Shown one piece after another: positions 36,805 to 48,959 of a stretch of 64,000 nucleotides of DNA. Origin of the DNA: Melampsora larici-populina 98AG31 (taxonomy: Eukaryota > Basidiomycota > Pucciniomycetes > Pucciniales > Melampsoraceae). The stretch spans positions 327,534-391,533 of the forward strand of contig NW_006768790.1 in the NCBI RefSeq assembly GCF_000204055.1, read 5' to 3'. Numbering within the stretch: position 1 is the stretch's first letter; every line of letters starts with the position of its first letter. A program made the position numbers and the translations under genes. The notes beneath the pieces were generated by a model. That model had not been told where the DNA came from. It did no database searches and saw only the letters and a list, made by a program, of their open reading frames with translations.

Positions 36805-38366
36805 AGTATCGTTTTTTTATTTGATTCGATTCGTAAGTTAGATAAGTCAACGTAATGGGATTGGAACGTCTTCTTCATGGAAAGTTTTGTTCAAAGAGCT
36901 GTGATGAGTTCTGATGCATTCAGATTCGCTCTCATACCATCAATTATTTTTTCTCTTTACGAGTTAGGAGTCTTGAGGTGCTTGGCCAGATGAGATTAGG
37001 ATATGATAGTACTGTCAGGATTTGAAAATACAATAAATGAGTGTCTAGCATATGATGGATGGTCCAAAGCAGAATTAGAACTTGCCTCAACTCGATAACC
37101 TGGTCCCTTGACTTTTTCTCACACCTCACGCGTTGTCTTTACATCCTCCAATGCTGTCCAAGCGGGTAATGACTCTGGATCACGAGTATGACCGGCATGA
37201 CTACATATTGCAAAATCCGGGGTTTTCATGTATTGAGACAAGCTCCGGGCAAAGCGTGCGGTTGGTGGGCTTTCGTTAAAAAATCTGGCTCCCCAAAAGT
37301 TGGGTCGAGAGCAGAAGTTTGAAAACAGAGTCAGAAACAGGGGACTCGGAGATCAGGGAGATCACTGTGCGGCTTTTTGCTCATTGGGGTCATCTTTTGC
37401 GACCATGATATCAGAAGTATAAGACAAAAAATTTAACATTGGAGATGTTCAAAACTCTTGACTCGACCATCCTCTGCAGCTTCTTGTAACAAAGGTGGCC
37501 ATAATAGAGGGCAAAGGTGATTTGAATTTTGCGAGAGACGATAAAGCACTATTAGCTTCATCATTCTCATCTGAGGTTCAAAATTTTGTGCACTCATCCC
37601 TTAGTCGACCTCAAGCTTCCCGTTGATAGAGATTCACTAGGATTCACTATAATTGTCTGAACTTCGATACATACAGACTGTTCTAATTTATTCTCGATCG
37701 GGCTCTGATACAGTCTGATACTCAATTATCATGATTTCATTTGATAATGAAGAGAAGGGATGTGGATAGACATCACCTGTTCCTCAATCCAATCTCCAAT
37801 AAAGCATGCCAAGCTTCCATCTACCCTTGGACTTTCAGTTTCACTTAATGCATTCGTGGCACTGATATCATAGCTTTGGCCCCGATGAAGATCAGTCAAA
37901 TTCAGAGCTGAATAGTTTCTAGGAGTTAAACTTTAGAGGAGTTTTTGTTTCAAGAAAAGTCAACTTGAATCTTCCAAGATTACCGAAGATTACCGCCCAC
38001 GTTAGCAAAATCAACTCCAGAGACCTTCGAGAGCATGCACAAGTAATGTCAATCCGCACAATCTGATCGGTAGCTATCAGGGCAAAGGAAACGTGAAATC
38101 GACATGGTTTTATAAGTCAGTCAACCCTGTGGAGAGGCTTTTGACAACATTCGAGCTGTTACTCTAGCAACCGCTAGCGTTCGAGTTTGATCACAAATCG
38201 CCTCGTACGTGCAGTACAGACAGTGGGTCGAAATCAATCCATTGGGAAAGTCATAAGGATACGAAGCGCGGTGGTAAGTTGCAATTAGTTTAGTTACTGC
38301 AGAGGCAAAGTGGTAGTATGTGACAGCTGAGAAGACGGAACAGAAAGGAGGCGGTAGCAATTCCAG
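36805..38366. other. Intergenic region
   Basis: About 1.5 kb between the convergent SLX4-like and GET3 genes. No coding frame with supporting splice signals or motifs was found. Confidence 0.35.
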
Positions 38367-40054
38367 TTAGGCTGCACTTGACCCACTTGTCCCAGGCTGG
38401 TAGGGGGTTATAAGCATCTTGGAAAATCTGTTTGGGGTTGATTAACATTAAATCAGGCAAGTATCTATACTTCCTATAAAATGAAAGAGCGTACTTTTTG
38501 ATCCTTTCTGTTCCCCTGACTTCTTCCGTCAGCAGGGGCATTTTGACAATGTGAAAATCTTCAATGTACAGATCGTGGATCTCTCGAAGATATTTTTGTT
38601 CTGAAAGTCACAGATGATCAATCAATACAACAAAGTAAAACTGGTTCTGACAAGATATCATGAAACTCACGCATTTTGTAACGAGTATTGCACTGGTCGC
38701 AATCACTGTTCTTTTTTGGGAATAAGAGTTGGTTGACCACAATACAATGGGTGTCGATTTCATAACTGGTGAGTTCTTGGACCAATCGTTCAGTTTCGTA
38801 CAATGACAGAAATTCTGAAATGCAGACACAGATGAATGTTGTCAAATCCTAGCACATGAAAGGACACAATAAGACAAGAAAATCAAACCAACACATCAGT
38901 AAATATACTCATGACAGTCTATTGATAGACCTAGATTCTACTCACTGGGTCTTTGAATTGGTTGTTAACCTCGGTGATAACACCTCTCATGTCTTCCAGT
39001 TTGCCAAACATCTCATCCGTGTTAGTGTTCACGCCCATCATTGAGCCGAACTGTTGCATCATGGGTCCAAAGCGACCACTCAATGTCGAAAGCTTGCCTA
39101 GGGCCTTTTCGAGAACTGCCGGGAAAGACAAGAACCTAAGTGTGTGCCCAGTAGGAGCAGTATCGAACACGATAACGGAATATTTCATCGACTTCACATG
39201 CCTGTCAGAGGATGATCATTGTGAAAATGAATCAGTCTTGATAATCAATCGCATTTTTCAGGAGCAGTGGCCAGCTTACTTCATGATTTCAGCAAACCCC
39301 ATTGCTTCGTCGACTCCAGGAATTGCAAAGGCTAAGTCTTGCATCATGCCACCCATACCACCTCCTTGTGCCTCCGCTAAACCCATAACAGCGAAGTTTT
39401 AGAGCATGAAGAAGATCAAGGTATGAATTTCATAATGGATCTCACACTGCTCGACCATCTCCTGTAAGCTTGAGTTAGGGTCGATCTCCATGGCGTAAAG
39501 ATTTTCAAAACCGTTTACGAGAGTTGCATCTTTTCCAAACTTCTGACCAAAAGCGTCAGAAAGATTGTGTGCGGGATCGGTAGATATCAGGAGCACTGAT
39601 TCTCGGCAAGAGGCGAGCTGGACCGCCAAGGAACATGATGTGGTTGTTTTGCCTGGATATAATTGAAGATGACTGGTAAGTATTGATTTTGTCTTCGAAT
39701 ACTGTGGTAGCCCGATATAGGGAGACTAAAATCCAGGATCTAACAGGATTAGTACTACAATATGCTCCAAAGCAACATACCTACACCGCCCTTGCCTCCT
39801 ATTGATCGGGTGGTTTGCATTTTGCCCATGAAAAGAAAAGACAGAGGTTTGAGCCAACGGCAAAATCGAGTTCAACATCTTGGTTCACGCACCGCAAAAG
39901 ATCCATTTGAGTGCTGCAACGACAACACACAAGTTAGCAGTGAAGGAAAGCAGCGCAAAGAGATGATAGCTCATATTGTCAAAGCCACACACTGACATTT
40001 CTGATCGAGTACATTTTGCAGCGAAGGATCAAGCATTTCTGATTCGTCGGCCAT
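38367..40054 (-). CDS. GET3: GET3/ArsA-type ATPase, tail-anchored protein targeting, 9 exons, 333 aa
   Basis: Exons 40054-39997, 39913-39893, 39798-39781, 39652-39446, 39376-39280, 39201-38946, 38848-38671, 38600-38495 and 38427-38367 sum to 334 codons, all in phase. Exons 2 and 3 are only 21 and 18 bases. The protein is the cytosolic homodimeric ATPase that carries tail-anchored membrane proteins to the ER receptor. It has the deviant P-loop GGKGGVGKTT (split by the two introns around the microexons), [12 protein letters not shown] (switch I), and [11 protein letters not shown] (switch II). The methionine-rich client-binding helix is [10 protein letters not shown], the zinc-binding CDQC motif is present, and the C-terminus reads [14 protein letters not shown]. 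Length matches the family. Confidence 0.95.
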
Positions 40055-41882
40055 GGCGCGCTTGAGGAAGGAGTCGAAGCAAAGAAAATTCAGGGGGTTT
40101 GACGAGCAACTAGAGGATATGGTTGTCGAGGTGTGGTGGTTGTAGATCGACTGCCACTGAGCGTGATCGACTTCCAAGTTCCAACGAGTCAATAATAGCC
40201 CGGCCCTGAGTACTCGGTGATGCGTGCGGTACACCTGTATGTAAACTGGGATCGGTCGTGTAATCACAATTTTTGTAATGTTCCATCCCAAGAAATGGAA
40301 AACACAATCTCACCCTCTCAGAATCCCAATCTCCTGCTTTTTTCCGAGATAAATACCATAAAAGTGGTTGTTGTGGACTGTACAACCAAACTGAAATTTC
40401 AGACACGGACCAATCTAATTTGATGTAAAAACAACAATACCTAATCAATCAACTGGTTCTCCTGATCAATATACCTCAATATCTCAATCAAATCACAATG
40501 ATTATTAATCAGTTTTAGTGGAGTCTCAATCTCCACTTGATCACACCGGTGCTTGATCATATACCTCCTAAATATCAATCTTCATATCTTCTCCTTCTTG
40601 GTTTGTGTAACTGATTATTATCAATTGGATTGAATTGTAGAATAGATTGTTCAGATGAAGTAGAAGCTTATTTGATTGAAAAAATCAAAATCATTCAAAG
40701 ATGATTAGAAATCAGAATGGTTGACACATGGTTTGGAAAATTATTTAGATTCATTTTGGATGAGAGAGAGGGAGAGATGTGGGATAAAATATCAGACTTA
40801 CTTTTCATGAGTCGAGATCTCTTTGCTTTTGTTTTGGAAATGTGGAACTCCTATACAAAGCATTACCCATTAAGGCGTGCCAGAATCGCAGTGGTTGAAA
40901 AGGTGCCTGCAAAGAGAAATGTCCATTTAGATCGACTATCTTTAAACTTACTTAATTGCTTCGCATTTTTATATACCTTTTTCTATCTTTACAAGCTAGC
41001 TCGAGTGCGTCAGTAGGCGTCAGTTTTCGGACTTGTTTTAAGTTAGAGATCGTGGCATACCAATGAGACAGGAAGAAGAGTGCTCATATTTCCGCATTGT
41101 TTGATAGTCTGCTCTTTATTGGTTGAGGGTGATTTTTAGACATTTTCCGAGTGCTCAGTTCGACAATACCGGCGAGATCATGAGGGATTGGGTCCGTTTA
41201 GTTCAATTATCACTTCATTCAGTGATCAATGTGAGCTCTTTGACTTGCGGAAACACCTGCCTTGAGATTGCATCTCATGGACTTCGGAGATTTTGTGAGT
41301 CGTAGGGATAAGGATGCATCAGATGTGTTTTCTATACACAGGAGCGCACTGTGCGCACTGCGTTCAAAGTTCACCTGGACAAAGATAGACCTCCAACTTC
41401 AAGTCAAATCCGCTCTAGCGCGGCGTCCGCTTCAAGTTCAAGGAATAGGACTCAGGTTGAATTGCTTTCTCTTGGCCCTCGTATGATTTTGCCGAGCGGG
41501 CTTGAAGGGCGCAATAGGTAGTGAAAGATGGGTAAGGTACTTGAATCACGAATTGGACCCTGGACGACATTTGAACATGTCCTTTTTCGTATTTTGCCTT
41601 GGAATTTGTATCTGTTGTACGAAATCAGAAGCGACGTTGTCATCCATCAGCCATCGTGAGTTCGAGTTGACTTTGAGTATAAGATTGTGATCAGCTCGCG
41701 ATACTGAAGTTATCCTTTCCTCACACTCACTTCAGTCTTTCGTCCATAGATTGTCAATAGCCAAATCAAAACCAAATATCACAGCTTCAATTTTTCTCCT
41801 TATCTTTCATCAAAAGGCCTTCAACTCATAACATCAAGAATTTCAAGAATTTCAGTCAGCCGTTCCAGAAAGGAAAAACAAC
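40055..41882. other. Intergenic region upstream of GET3 and of the Cys-rich secreted gene
   Basis: No gene is supported. A 99-codon plus frame at 40717-41016 has a hydrophobic C-terminus but no family resemblance and no splice support; I treat it as chance. The last 100 bases are pyrimidine-rich, as in a 5' leader. Confidence 0.35.
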
Positions 41883-42818
41883 ATGTTCACCGCCTACTTC
41901 CTCGTAGCCCTTTGCGCTCTCCCCTCAAGTCTGTCTCTGGCCCAGATAGACAGTGGCCCAGTTATCACATTAATCCCACCCGGCAGTCGTGAGTTTTCCA
42001 TCCTCTTGTATTCTACGAGACTCTATTAGTGGTAAGTACCTAGGAAGATATAAAAAACATATGTTAACATATTGCTTCACTTCTGTTTAGATTTTTGCAG
42101 TGTAGCCTGGTTCCCGCCGGGGGCTAATTCGAACACCAAACCTGGTAGCAACAATAGTAAGACACGCTTTGCGATGTGTCTGTCTCGAGCTCAAAGAAAC
42201 CTCATCCAGTGCTGAAACTTCTAAATCTCGCGGTCCTTTCCACAACAGTTTGTATAGGCAGAAACTCTTCCTTCACCTGTACAATAATTGGAGTTCCTAC
42301 AGAACCGAGACGAATGGCACCCAGTTGAGTACTTTCCATATAACACAGTAGCGCTGGAGAGTGAAACCTTCATTGGGTTTTGCTTTTCTATCTGCTCTTC
42401 TTTCTTTCAAACGTAGTCAAAGGCTGATTGGTGTTATATCTTGTTCATCAAAAGCGGGTACCACTTGTACTAAAGATGGTCAAAAGATCAAGGACACAAT
42501 CTGTCCTGGAGGTTATCAGCGCTTTGGCGCAGGGTGTAAGTCGGGCTTCTCAAAAGTTCAAACCTCGTGGTCTCTTACCCCTACGACTCCTTTTCAGTCA
42601 TCTTCACTTACATGTATGTCTCTCAACAGTTGATTGCTACCAGAAATTTGCTACCAAAGAGTCTGTTCAATGCCAAAGCGTAGAAGTTATGCGTGTGTTC
42701 ATAGTTTTATCTCCAAAACTAACTTGCTCTCACCCGTCTTTGAGATCTGACCTTAATGTGACTGACACTTGTTTGGCATCTTGTTTTCTTGATTAAAGTT
42801 GGTAGTGAATGCAAATGA
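41883..42818 (+). CDS. Cysteine-rich small secreted protein (candidate effector), 6 exons, 136 aa
   Basis: Exons 41883-41988, 42091-42156, 42249-42323, 42455-42535, 42630-42692 and 42799-42818 join in phase to 137 codons. The start of exon 4 and its length are the least certain. The N-terminus MFTAYFLVALCALPSSLSLA is a signal peptide, followed by QIDSGPV. The mature part has eight cysteines (in HFCSV, ICIG, FTCT, TTCT, TICPGG, FDCY, VQCQ and SECK), an even number typical of disulfide-bonded secreted proteins. No known domain was recognised. Many very short exons in a secreted Cys-rich protein are common among rust effector candidates. Direct evidence for a host-interaction role is absent. Confidence 0.6.
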
Positions 42819-43450
42819 CCAGCCAGCTCTTCTTTTCCCAAAACCTCTATCCTTGGTCTCTGTTTTGAAATACATTTTGTCTGTACCAGAACATGAGTAC
42901 TTGCCCTGGCAGTGGGAAGGCATAGAAAATCAACAATGTGTTGCACACATAATTTGGTTCTCTATTGTCCTGAAAACAGACAATCAACATTGTGTCTCTC
43001 AGCCTGACACTGTCTTTGTATTTTTTTCCAACGTCATATTTTGTGGTCAACTCCTTTCTCTCTCCTGATGTGATGGAAATGTTTTATAAAATGTAAATAA
43101 TTCATGTGTTTCACAATGAATCATCCTTTGAAGCTTTTTGTGTTTATTTTTTGCTTGAAAGGTTTTCTCAACCACAAGCACGGGGCCCTTCTGACTGGGA
43201 CCAAGTGAGATACACCTGGTGTACTCTCTCGCCGGGTGGTTGTGTAGGAAAGGTGACAGGAGAATGAGGGATGCTGTGTGGCGCACACCCATGCTTGTCA
43301 CCTACCCTTCACGTAGCCGACAAGACCATGTCGTGTAGCTTTGTTTACCAGCCAATCAGGGGGGAGATGGGTTGTGCAAGCGCAACCTGGAGCCAATTCA
43401 GGCAATGAGTGCATGGCTAATGTGTGAGTTAAGTAGTCTTTGCAGAACCT

Positions 43451-43640
43451 GTCAGCCAGGCACTTAGCACCCAAATCAGCTTGGACGTTAGTAATCCAAG
43501 CAGATTCCGGTGCTGAGCTTGATTGCGGGAGTTAATTAGTCTGCATGCAATCTGTCAGCCAGGTGCCCAACATCCAAATCTGATAGGATTACCGGTTTTC
43601 AAGCGGATTTGGGTGCTGAGTACCTGGCTATTGTGTGAGC
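43451..43640. repeat. Direct and inverted repeat cluster
   Basis: GTCAGCCAGGCACTTAGCAC with CCAAATC (from 43451) is repeated imperfectly from 43554, and its inverse GATTTGGGTGCTGAG starts near 43615. The segment can fold into a stem. It is flanked by other non-coding DNA and could be a degenerate foldback element. Confidence 0.55.
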
Positions 43641-44030
43641 AAAAGGTCAGCTAGATATGTAAACTGTAGTGGATGCATGCCAGCCATGCTTACCACTCAA
43701 TGTGAGATTGGATGACTGGAATCTTGGATATAATAAGCAAAAGAGATGAGTACAATGATCTGGATCCTCTTGTTTACCAATGTCGTTGGACAATACCAAT
43801 TTCAATTGAACACTTCCAAAAAAAATGATTCAAACTCCCCTCAATGAAACAACCTCAAATCAACCTTTTGGCTAGCAACACTGATTTTGTGTGCTGCACT
43901 GCAGAGACATGTCAGTTTTTAGACTGCACCACACTGTGAATACCTTGGGTTTGTTGTAGTCTACTTTGCTGTACAACAAGATTATTGGTATCTGTGTTTC
44001 TTTTGAACCACAACAACACCTGTTGTGTTA

Positions 44031-44418
44031 GAGCATCCCCAGTTGTGCCGTAAATTGGTGACATACAGAGGGTTGCACAGATTTTTTAGGGAACTGTTTG
44101 AGGTATAAAATTTGAAGCATGTACAGCCATGGTTCCCTAAAGTTTGGCTTGTAGCATAATTTGGGATCTGTGTTTTGGCTTAGATGATTATGAAGATGTG
44201 TGATTTGCGGAGAGTACAATTGTACAAGTTGGACCTTATGGGAGAAGTGAGGTACAGAATGATTTAGGGTGCAAGCGGAAAAAGAACATATTTGGCCTAT
44301 TTTGACTGGCAAATAGAGAATTGTCCAGGATAAGCATGAGCTTGGGGGTAATGGCTGTGAATAAAAATATCCCCAATTTACGTACGTCATGGTTTATGGG
44401 ACACGGCTGTGGATGCTC
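44031..44418. mobile_element. PIF/Harbinger-like MITE, copy 3, 388 bp
   Basis: It starts GAGCATCCCCAG and ends CTGTGGATGCTC, and is flanked by TTA at 44028-44030 and TTA at 44419-44421. Subterminal CGTAAATTGG recurs inverted near the right end (CCAATTTACG). No coding potential. It shares the GAGCATCC terminus with the two copies at 31901-33578. Confidence 0.85.
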
Positions 44419-44804
44419 TTACATTCCACAGAATAATAGTATTCAATTGGTTTGGCACTGTCACACATTTTGTGTTGCACAACAGACGGGCCCCGGCACA
44501 ATCAGACCTGGCTATTTGATGTTGTGTCACTCCTTGCAACACATTGCAAGTTGTGGCCTTTTGTTGCTTGCTGTGGTGCAACACAACTCAAACTGCACCT
44601 GGTGAGCAGTGTTGTCCTGCACCTGTGGCTTCTAGACTTGACAGATATAAGCCAATGGGAAAAGTGTATTTGCCTTTGGCTATTATACACAACACCCCTA
44701 CCAACGCACTGCTGCCCTGAAGCAGACAACATGTTGGATCAAAGACCTATGTCAATGTCAAATGCCAGCCCATATTGAATGTTATCACAACCTGTGACTT
44801 TGTA

Positions 44805-45095
44805 CATGTGAATACCAACTGTATGTGAATCAATCACATACACATGGACACATACGTAAATTAAATTCACAAATATGTGAATGATGTGAATTTGATTTCC
44901 ATATATATGAATCATGAAGACCTACATTTAGTGTGATCAAAGAAGTCACATATGTGAATAAAAATCACACCAAATCACATATATTCAAAAAAAATGGTAA
45001 AAATCAATCACACATGTGCAATCAAAAGTTACACATATGTAATTACTAGTCACATGGACACATACATGTGAATACACATCACACATGTGTGCATA
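44805..45095. repeat. Degenerate ACATATGTGAAT satellite-like repeat, block 1
   Basis: Repeated short near-palindromes such as CACATATGTG, CACATGTG and ACATACATGTGAAT alternate with AAATCACA. Spacing is near 20-25 bases but irregular. The same motif family recurs at 47040-47890. Confidence 0.75.
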
Positions 45096-45115
45096 TAACA
45101 CCACAGGAATCAATT

Positions 45116-45746
45116 ACTCTGAAACCCAATTGAAGAGAGTTGTGGTGACTGGGTTTGCGGCTTTCTTCAATCACAGGTCTTGTATGCCATAGGTTTGCTG
45201 ATTCCCCTTCAGTCACGGTATTATACATATGTCTCTGGATACTGCTGATGCAAGTCTTACCCTTTTGCCTTTCTTCCCAATATCTCATCCTTGTTTCACA
45301 ACTATATCTGGCAAATTAAACATACATTGACTTCATCACTGATGTGTCTCTTGGCATCTCACTGGTCTTTAAAAGTGAAGACAGCTGATGAGTTGAGCAA
45401 AAGACCTTGAACACAAATAAGAGAGCAGTAGATATAGTGAGTTGTACTTGCAAATGAAAGGTCTGAGGTTGAAAGGGGGTTGTGATGATTTTTTCCATAC
45501 TGAGGTACAAAGAATGGCAATAATCTGTGGGGTGACTGATAGGAATTCTGTTGAGTGATACCTCCATACATTTGGAGTTAGATTTTGTGATGTAGGGGAT
45601 CTTGATTCTTGACTGTAGGATATACTGACTCAAAGGAAATCAACAAACCTATGGCAAACCTATGGCAAACCTATGGCAAAGAAAACTTCTGATTGAAAAA
45701 AGTAGCAAACCTGGTCACCAAAACTCTCTTCAATTGGGTTTCAGAC
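45116..45746. repeat. Inverted repeat with roughly 95-bp arms
   Basis: The left arm (about 45116-45205) begins CTGAAACCCAATTGAAGAGA. The right arm (about 45653-45746) is its inverse with mismatches, sharing GGTTTGC, TTCAATCA and TGCCATAGGTTTGC. The interior is about 450 bases. No target duplication was identified. It could be a foldback transposon or a duplicated and inverted gene fragment that would yield hairpin RNA if transcribed. Confidence 0.75.
45645..45677. repeat. Three-copy 11-bp tandem repeat
   Basis: AAACCTATGGC occurs three times head to tail, at the inner edge of the right arm of the larger inverted repeat. Confidence 0.9.
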
Positions 45747-46621
45747 CAATCCACTAGATAACTTTGTAAAACACTAACCAATATGTTACACATTCAAGAT
45801 GATAATAAATATTTACTTAATAATTTAATAATCAAATCTAGGTGGTCCCAACTTTTCAGTCCAAAACCACCAGTGTATGGGTTTTGCAAAAACCTTTTGA
45901 TTCTTGAATCTTACCTTAGAATTATTTGAGATATCAATCTGAGTCTTTCCGAAGAATGTCTTCTTTTGTGATAATCAACAGTAAATCAATAATTACCAGT
46001 TCCAAGGAACAGAATATAATTGATAACTGTAGAACCAGATTAGTGAAAAATCTAGATTCCACTACACTGAAAATATCTCTAAAGGAGACCATTTGGAAAG
46101 TCTCTAGGTTCTAAAGAACATATTTGTGAGGCAAAGAGTGATTGGTTTTGTGAAACCAAGATCTTTATTTTACGGTTTTAATCTCCAATCTCTACTCTTT
46201 GGTGAATCCACTCTATCTTTTCATAATATCTTATTGGAAAGGGGTGGGTGAGTTGGTTTTTAAAAGAAATTTGAAAATTTTTCTAAATGATTATTAATCA
46301 ATCTGAGATCAGTGATTGGTATTGTTAAAAATACTATTTGTTTCAAATAGGGAAAATTTATTGATAGATTTGGAAACAGATATGAATGACAAAGATAAAA
46401 AGTGGACAACAGATGAGAGAAGAGAAACCTTCCTCATCTTGTTTGTGTCCTCCTTAAGAACTCTCTTAATTGTGATTGTAACGTTGGTTATTTAATTACT
46501 TATAATTGAAAATTTTACCAGACCCTACATAGTTTAGTCTAGTTACCAATCACTTGTCATCATTCTTTTAACTGGTTCAACCGGATCTATAATGATGTCT
46601 TCCCGCCGTGGAAGGAGTTCT

Positions 46622-46690
46622 TTAGGAGGCACATGTAGTAAAGCGCTACACATACGCGTGGACACCTTCCACCTCCGTTGTGCCTCCTAA
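46622..46690. repeat. Short hairpin
   Basis: TTAGGAGGCACA (46622-46633) is inverted as TGTGCCTCCTAA (46679-46690), a perfect 12-base stem around a GC-richer loop. Local composition differs from the AT-rich surroundings. Confidence 0.7.
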
Positions 46691-47039
46691 GGAAACCTAC
46701 CATCAATTTCTGTGGTGTAAATTTCACTAAATCACATATACTCAGAAAATGGACAAAAATGGCGACAAGCAATCACACATGTGCAATTAAATGTTAAACA
46801 TATCTACAGCCCTTGTGAGATATATTGGTAACTTTTGAGGTGATGGGTGTTGCCAAGTTTTACCTAGAGTTTACTCTTTGGTCCAAAACTCCATTTCTTT
46901 TGATGTCACATGCCTAAACCTTCTTTTTCCTGCAATATGTGTTTATCTGCATGGTCAAAAAGGAGTTTTTGCCAGTTTTTGCCAGTTTTGGATTAAATCT
47001 CGACACAACAAAAAATAAGAAATAGTTATCATTGTTCTC

Positions 47040-47890
47040 ACAACATCTGTAAGTACTAGTCACATCCTTGTGAATACACATCACACACATGTGAATGTGA
47101 ATTCCATCAAATCACATACAACCATTCCGATATTGCTTGTTGCACCCTTTTGAAAAGAAAAAGTTTATGAGCTTAAAACCTAAGTTTTAACCGGTTAAAA
47201 CCCAAAATTTGGCTGTATTCCCTTGAATTACAGCTGAGTTGGAAGTTTTATTGAGTAAAACTTAAGTTTCAACTTTTTCTTTTTCAAAACGGAGCGACAA
47301 GCAACATCGGAATGGCTGTATATTTAAAATGAAAAAAATATTGGGGAATACCAATCACACACGTGCAATCAAAAGTTGCACATATGGAAGTACAAATCAC
47401 ATATCTATATAAAATGAAAACACATTGTGCAATACCAATCACGCATGTGCAATCAAAAAGGTACACATGATATGTAAGTATCAACCACATACATGTGAAT
47501 ACACATCACACATATCTGAATATGAATATAAATTTCTTACATGTGAATGCAAACACCCATAGATGAATTCAAATCACATATACGTGAATGCACATCACAC
47601 GTATGTGATTTGAAATCACCTATGTGTGAAAACACATCACACATATGTGAATGTAAATTACATACATGTGAATGCAAACACACATAGGTAATATCAAATG
47701 ACATACATGTGAATGCACATCACACGCATCTGAATCCAAATCACATACATGTGATGTGCATTCATATATACGTGAATCCAAATTACATACATGTGAATAC
47801 ATATCACATGGATGTTAACCCTAATCACATATATGTGATTGCACATCAAACATATATAAATACCAATCACACATATGTAAATATGCATAA
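47040..47890. repeat. Degenerate ACATATGTGAAT satellite-like repeat, block 2
   Basis: Dozens of variants of ACATACATGTGAAT and CACATATGTG separated by CAAATCACA or GCACATCACA, with a spacing near 22 bases. The motif is nearly self-complementary, so both strands look alike. Frames through it are low-complexity His/Ile/Tyr/Val repeats and are not genes. Confidence 0.85.
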
Positions 47891-48370
47891 TGCATATTAC
47901 AGATAAGTGGGGAAAAGTTGTCAAAGTGGGCATATGTGAATCATATCAACATGACCCAAGCACCATCTATGATTCAACAAATAACATTTCAAGCAATCAA
48001 TTGAATGATAAGATGTTATTTAATCACATCTGCCAACCATGCCACTTTGTCTCCAATCATCATCCTCTTCACCATCTTCACCAATGATGTCCAAGTTACC
48101 CACTTGCTGACCAAGCTGCCCTATGTCACCTTCCACACGCAACATGTCCTGTTCAAAGACGCTCATCCAGGGCTGTAGCTTGTGGACTTTATGCACTTAC
48201 AATACATTCCCTGGTTGATTTACTCCTACCCACCAACCATCCCAGTGCTGTATCAATGTGTGATTTAGAACAAGGCAATCAGATATTATTATAAAACAAG
48301 ACAAACAATGATCTGAATTTGATTGAAAGACTTTATTGGAGAGAATCACTGTGATTTCCTCAAATATCCA

Positions 48371-48501
48371 TCATTTCATTTTTTGTCCAGTATTAGCTGT
48401 TGATAATCCAATATAACTTGGTCTTTCATTCCTACTAGGAGTTTGGTAAGAATAGTCTCCAATAGGTGATGAAGTTGAATTCAAATCGCCAGTATAACTC
48501 C
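48371..48501 (-). CDS. Probable last exon of an unidentified minus-strand gene
   Basis: A CTTTAG acceptor at 48502 opens a frame reading SYTGDLNSTSSPIGDYSYQT and ending TANTGQKMK before TGA at 48371. The composition is protein-like (Ser/Tyr/Gly-rich) and codon use looks coding. Upstream exons were not identified with confidence. It is separated by about 460 bases from the hypothetical gene at 48960. Confidence 0.35.
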
Positions 48502-48959
48502 CTAAAGAAAACCCCAACGCACCAAAAAGTTAAATTACAAACAGACAGAAAGAGAGATTCAAAGGAATGAACAAAACAATCTATTCCCAAACTTTAAACC
48601 TTTCACCACATGATTTGGTAACTTTGGTTCTTACATTCAAATTACGTTCAATAATTCTTTCAACTTTGATCCAAAGTTTTTGGTCTTTGAATAGTTGAAT
48701 GTTCATAATATAGAAGCGAATCTCTCAAATCAGCATAAGCAATAATGCATTATAAACTTGGGTTTGTATGATGCATTCATGACTATAAAGAAGAAGAAAC
48801 AAAGTATCAGTTTTTGGTGAATGGTAATGATAACCAGATTCCAATTATGAAACAAGACTTACCCCTTCCCTGAGTTTACAATTTCTACTGATTTTTTCAC
48901 TGTTTCCTTCTCTTCACTAATTTTAATCAATTTTAACTCTCGAAAAACCTTTCGGTTGG

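Noticed and set aside
40717..41016. 99-codon plus frame with a hydrophobic C-terminus
   Set aside because: No family resemblance, no supporting splice signals or paralogue; consistent with chance.
47620..47933. Overlapping frames rich in His, Ile, Tyr and Val on both strands
   Set aside because: They follow from the near-palindromic satellite; no start context, splice sites or domain.
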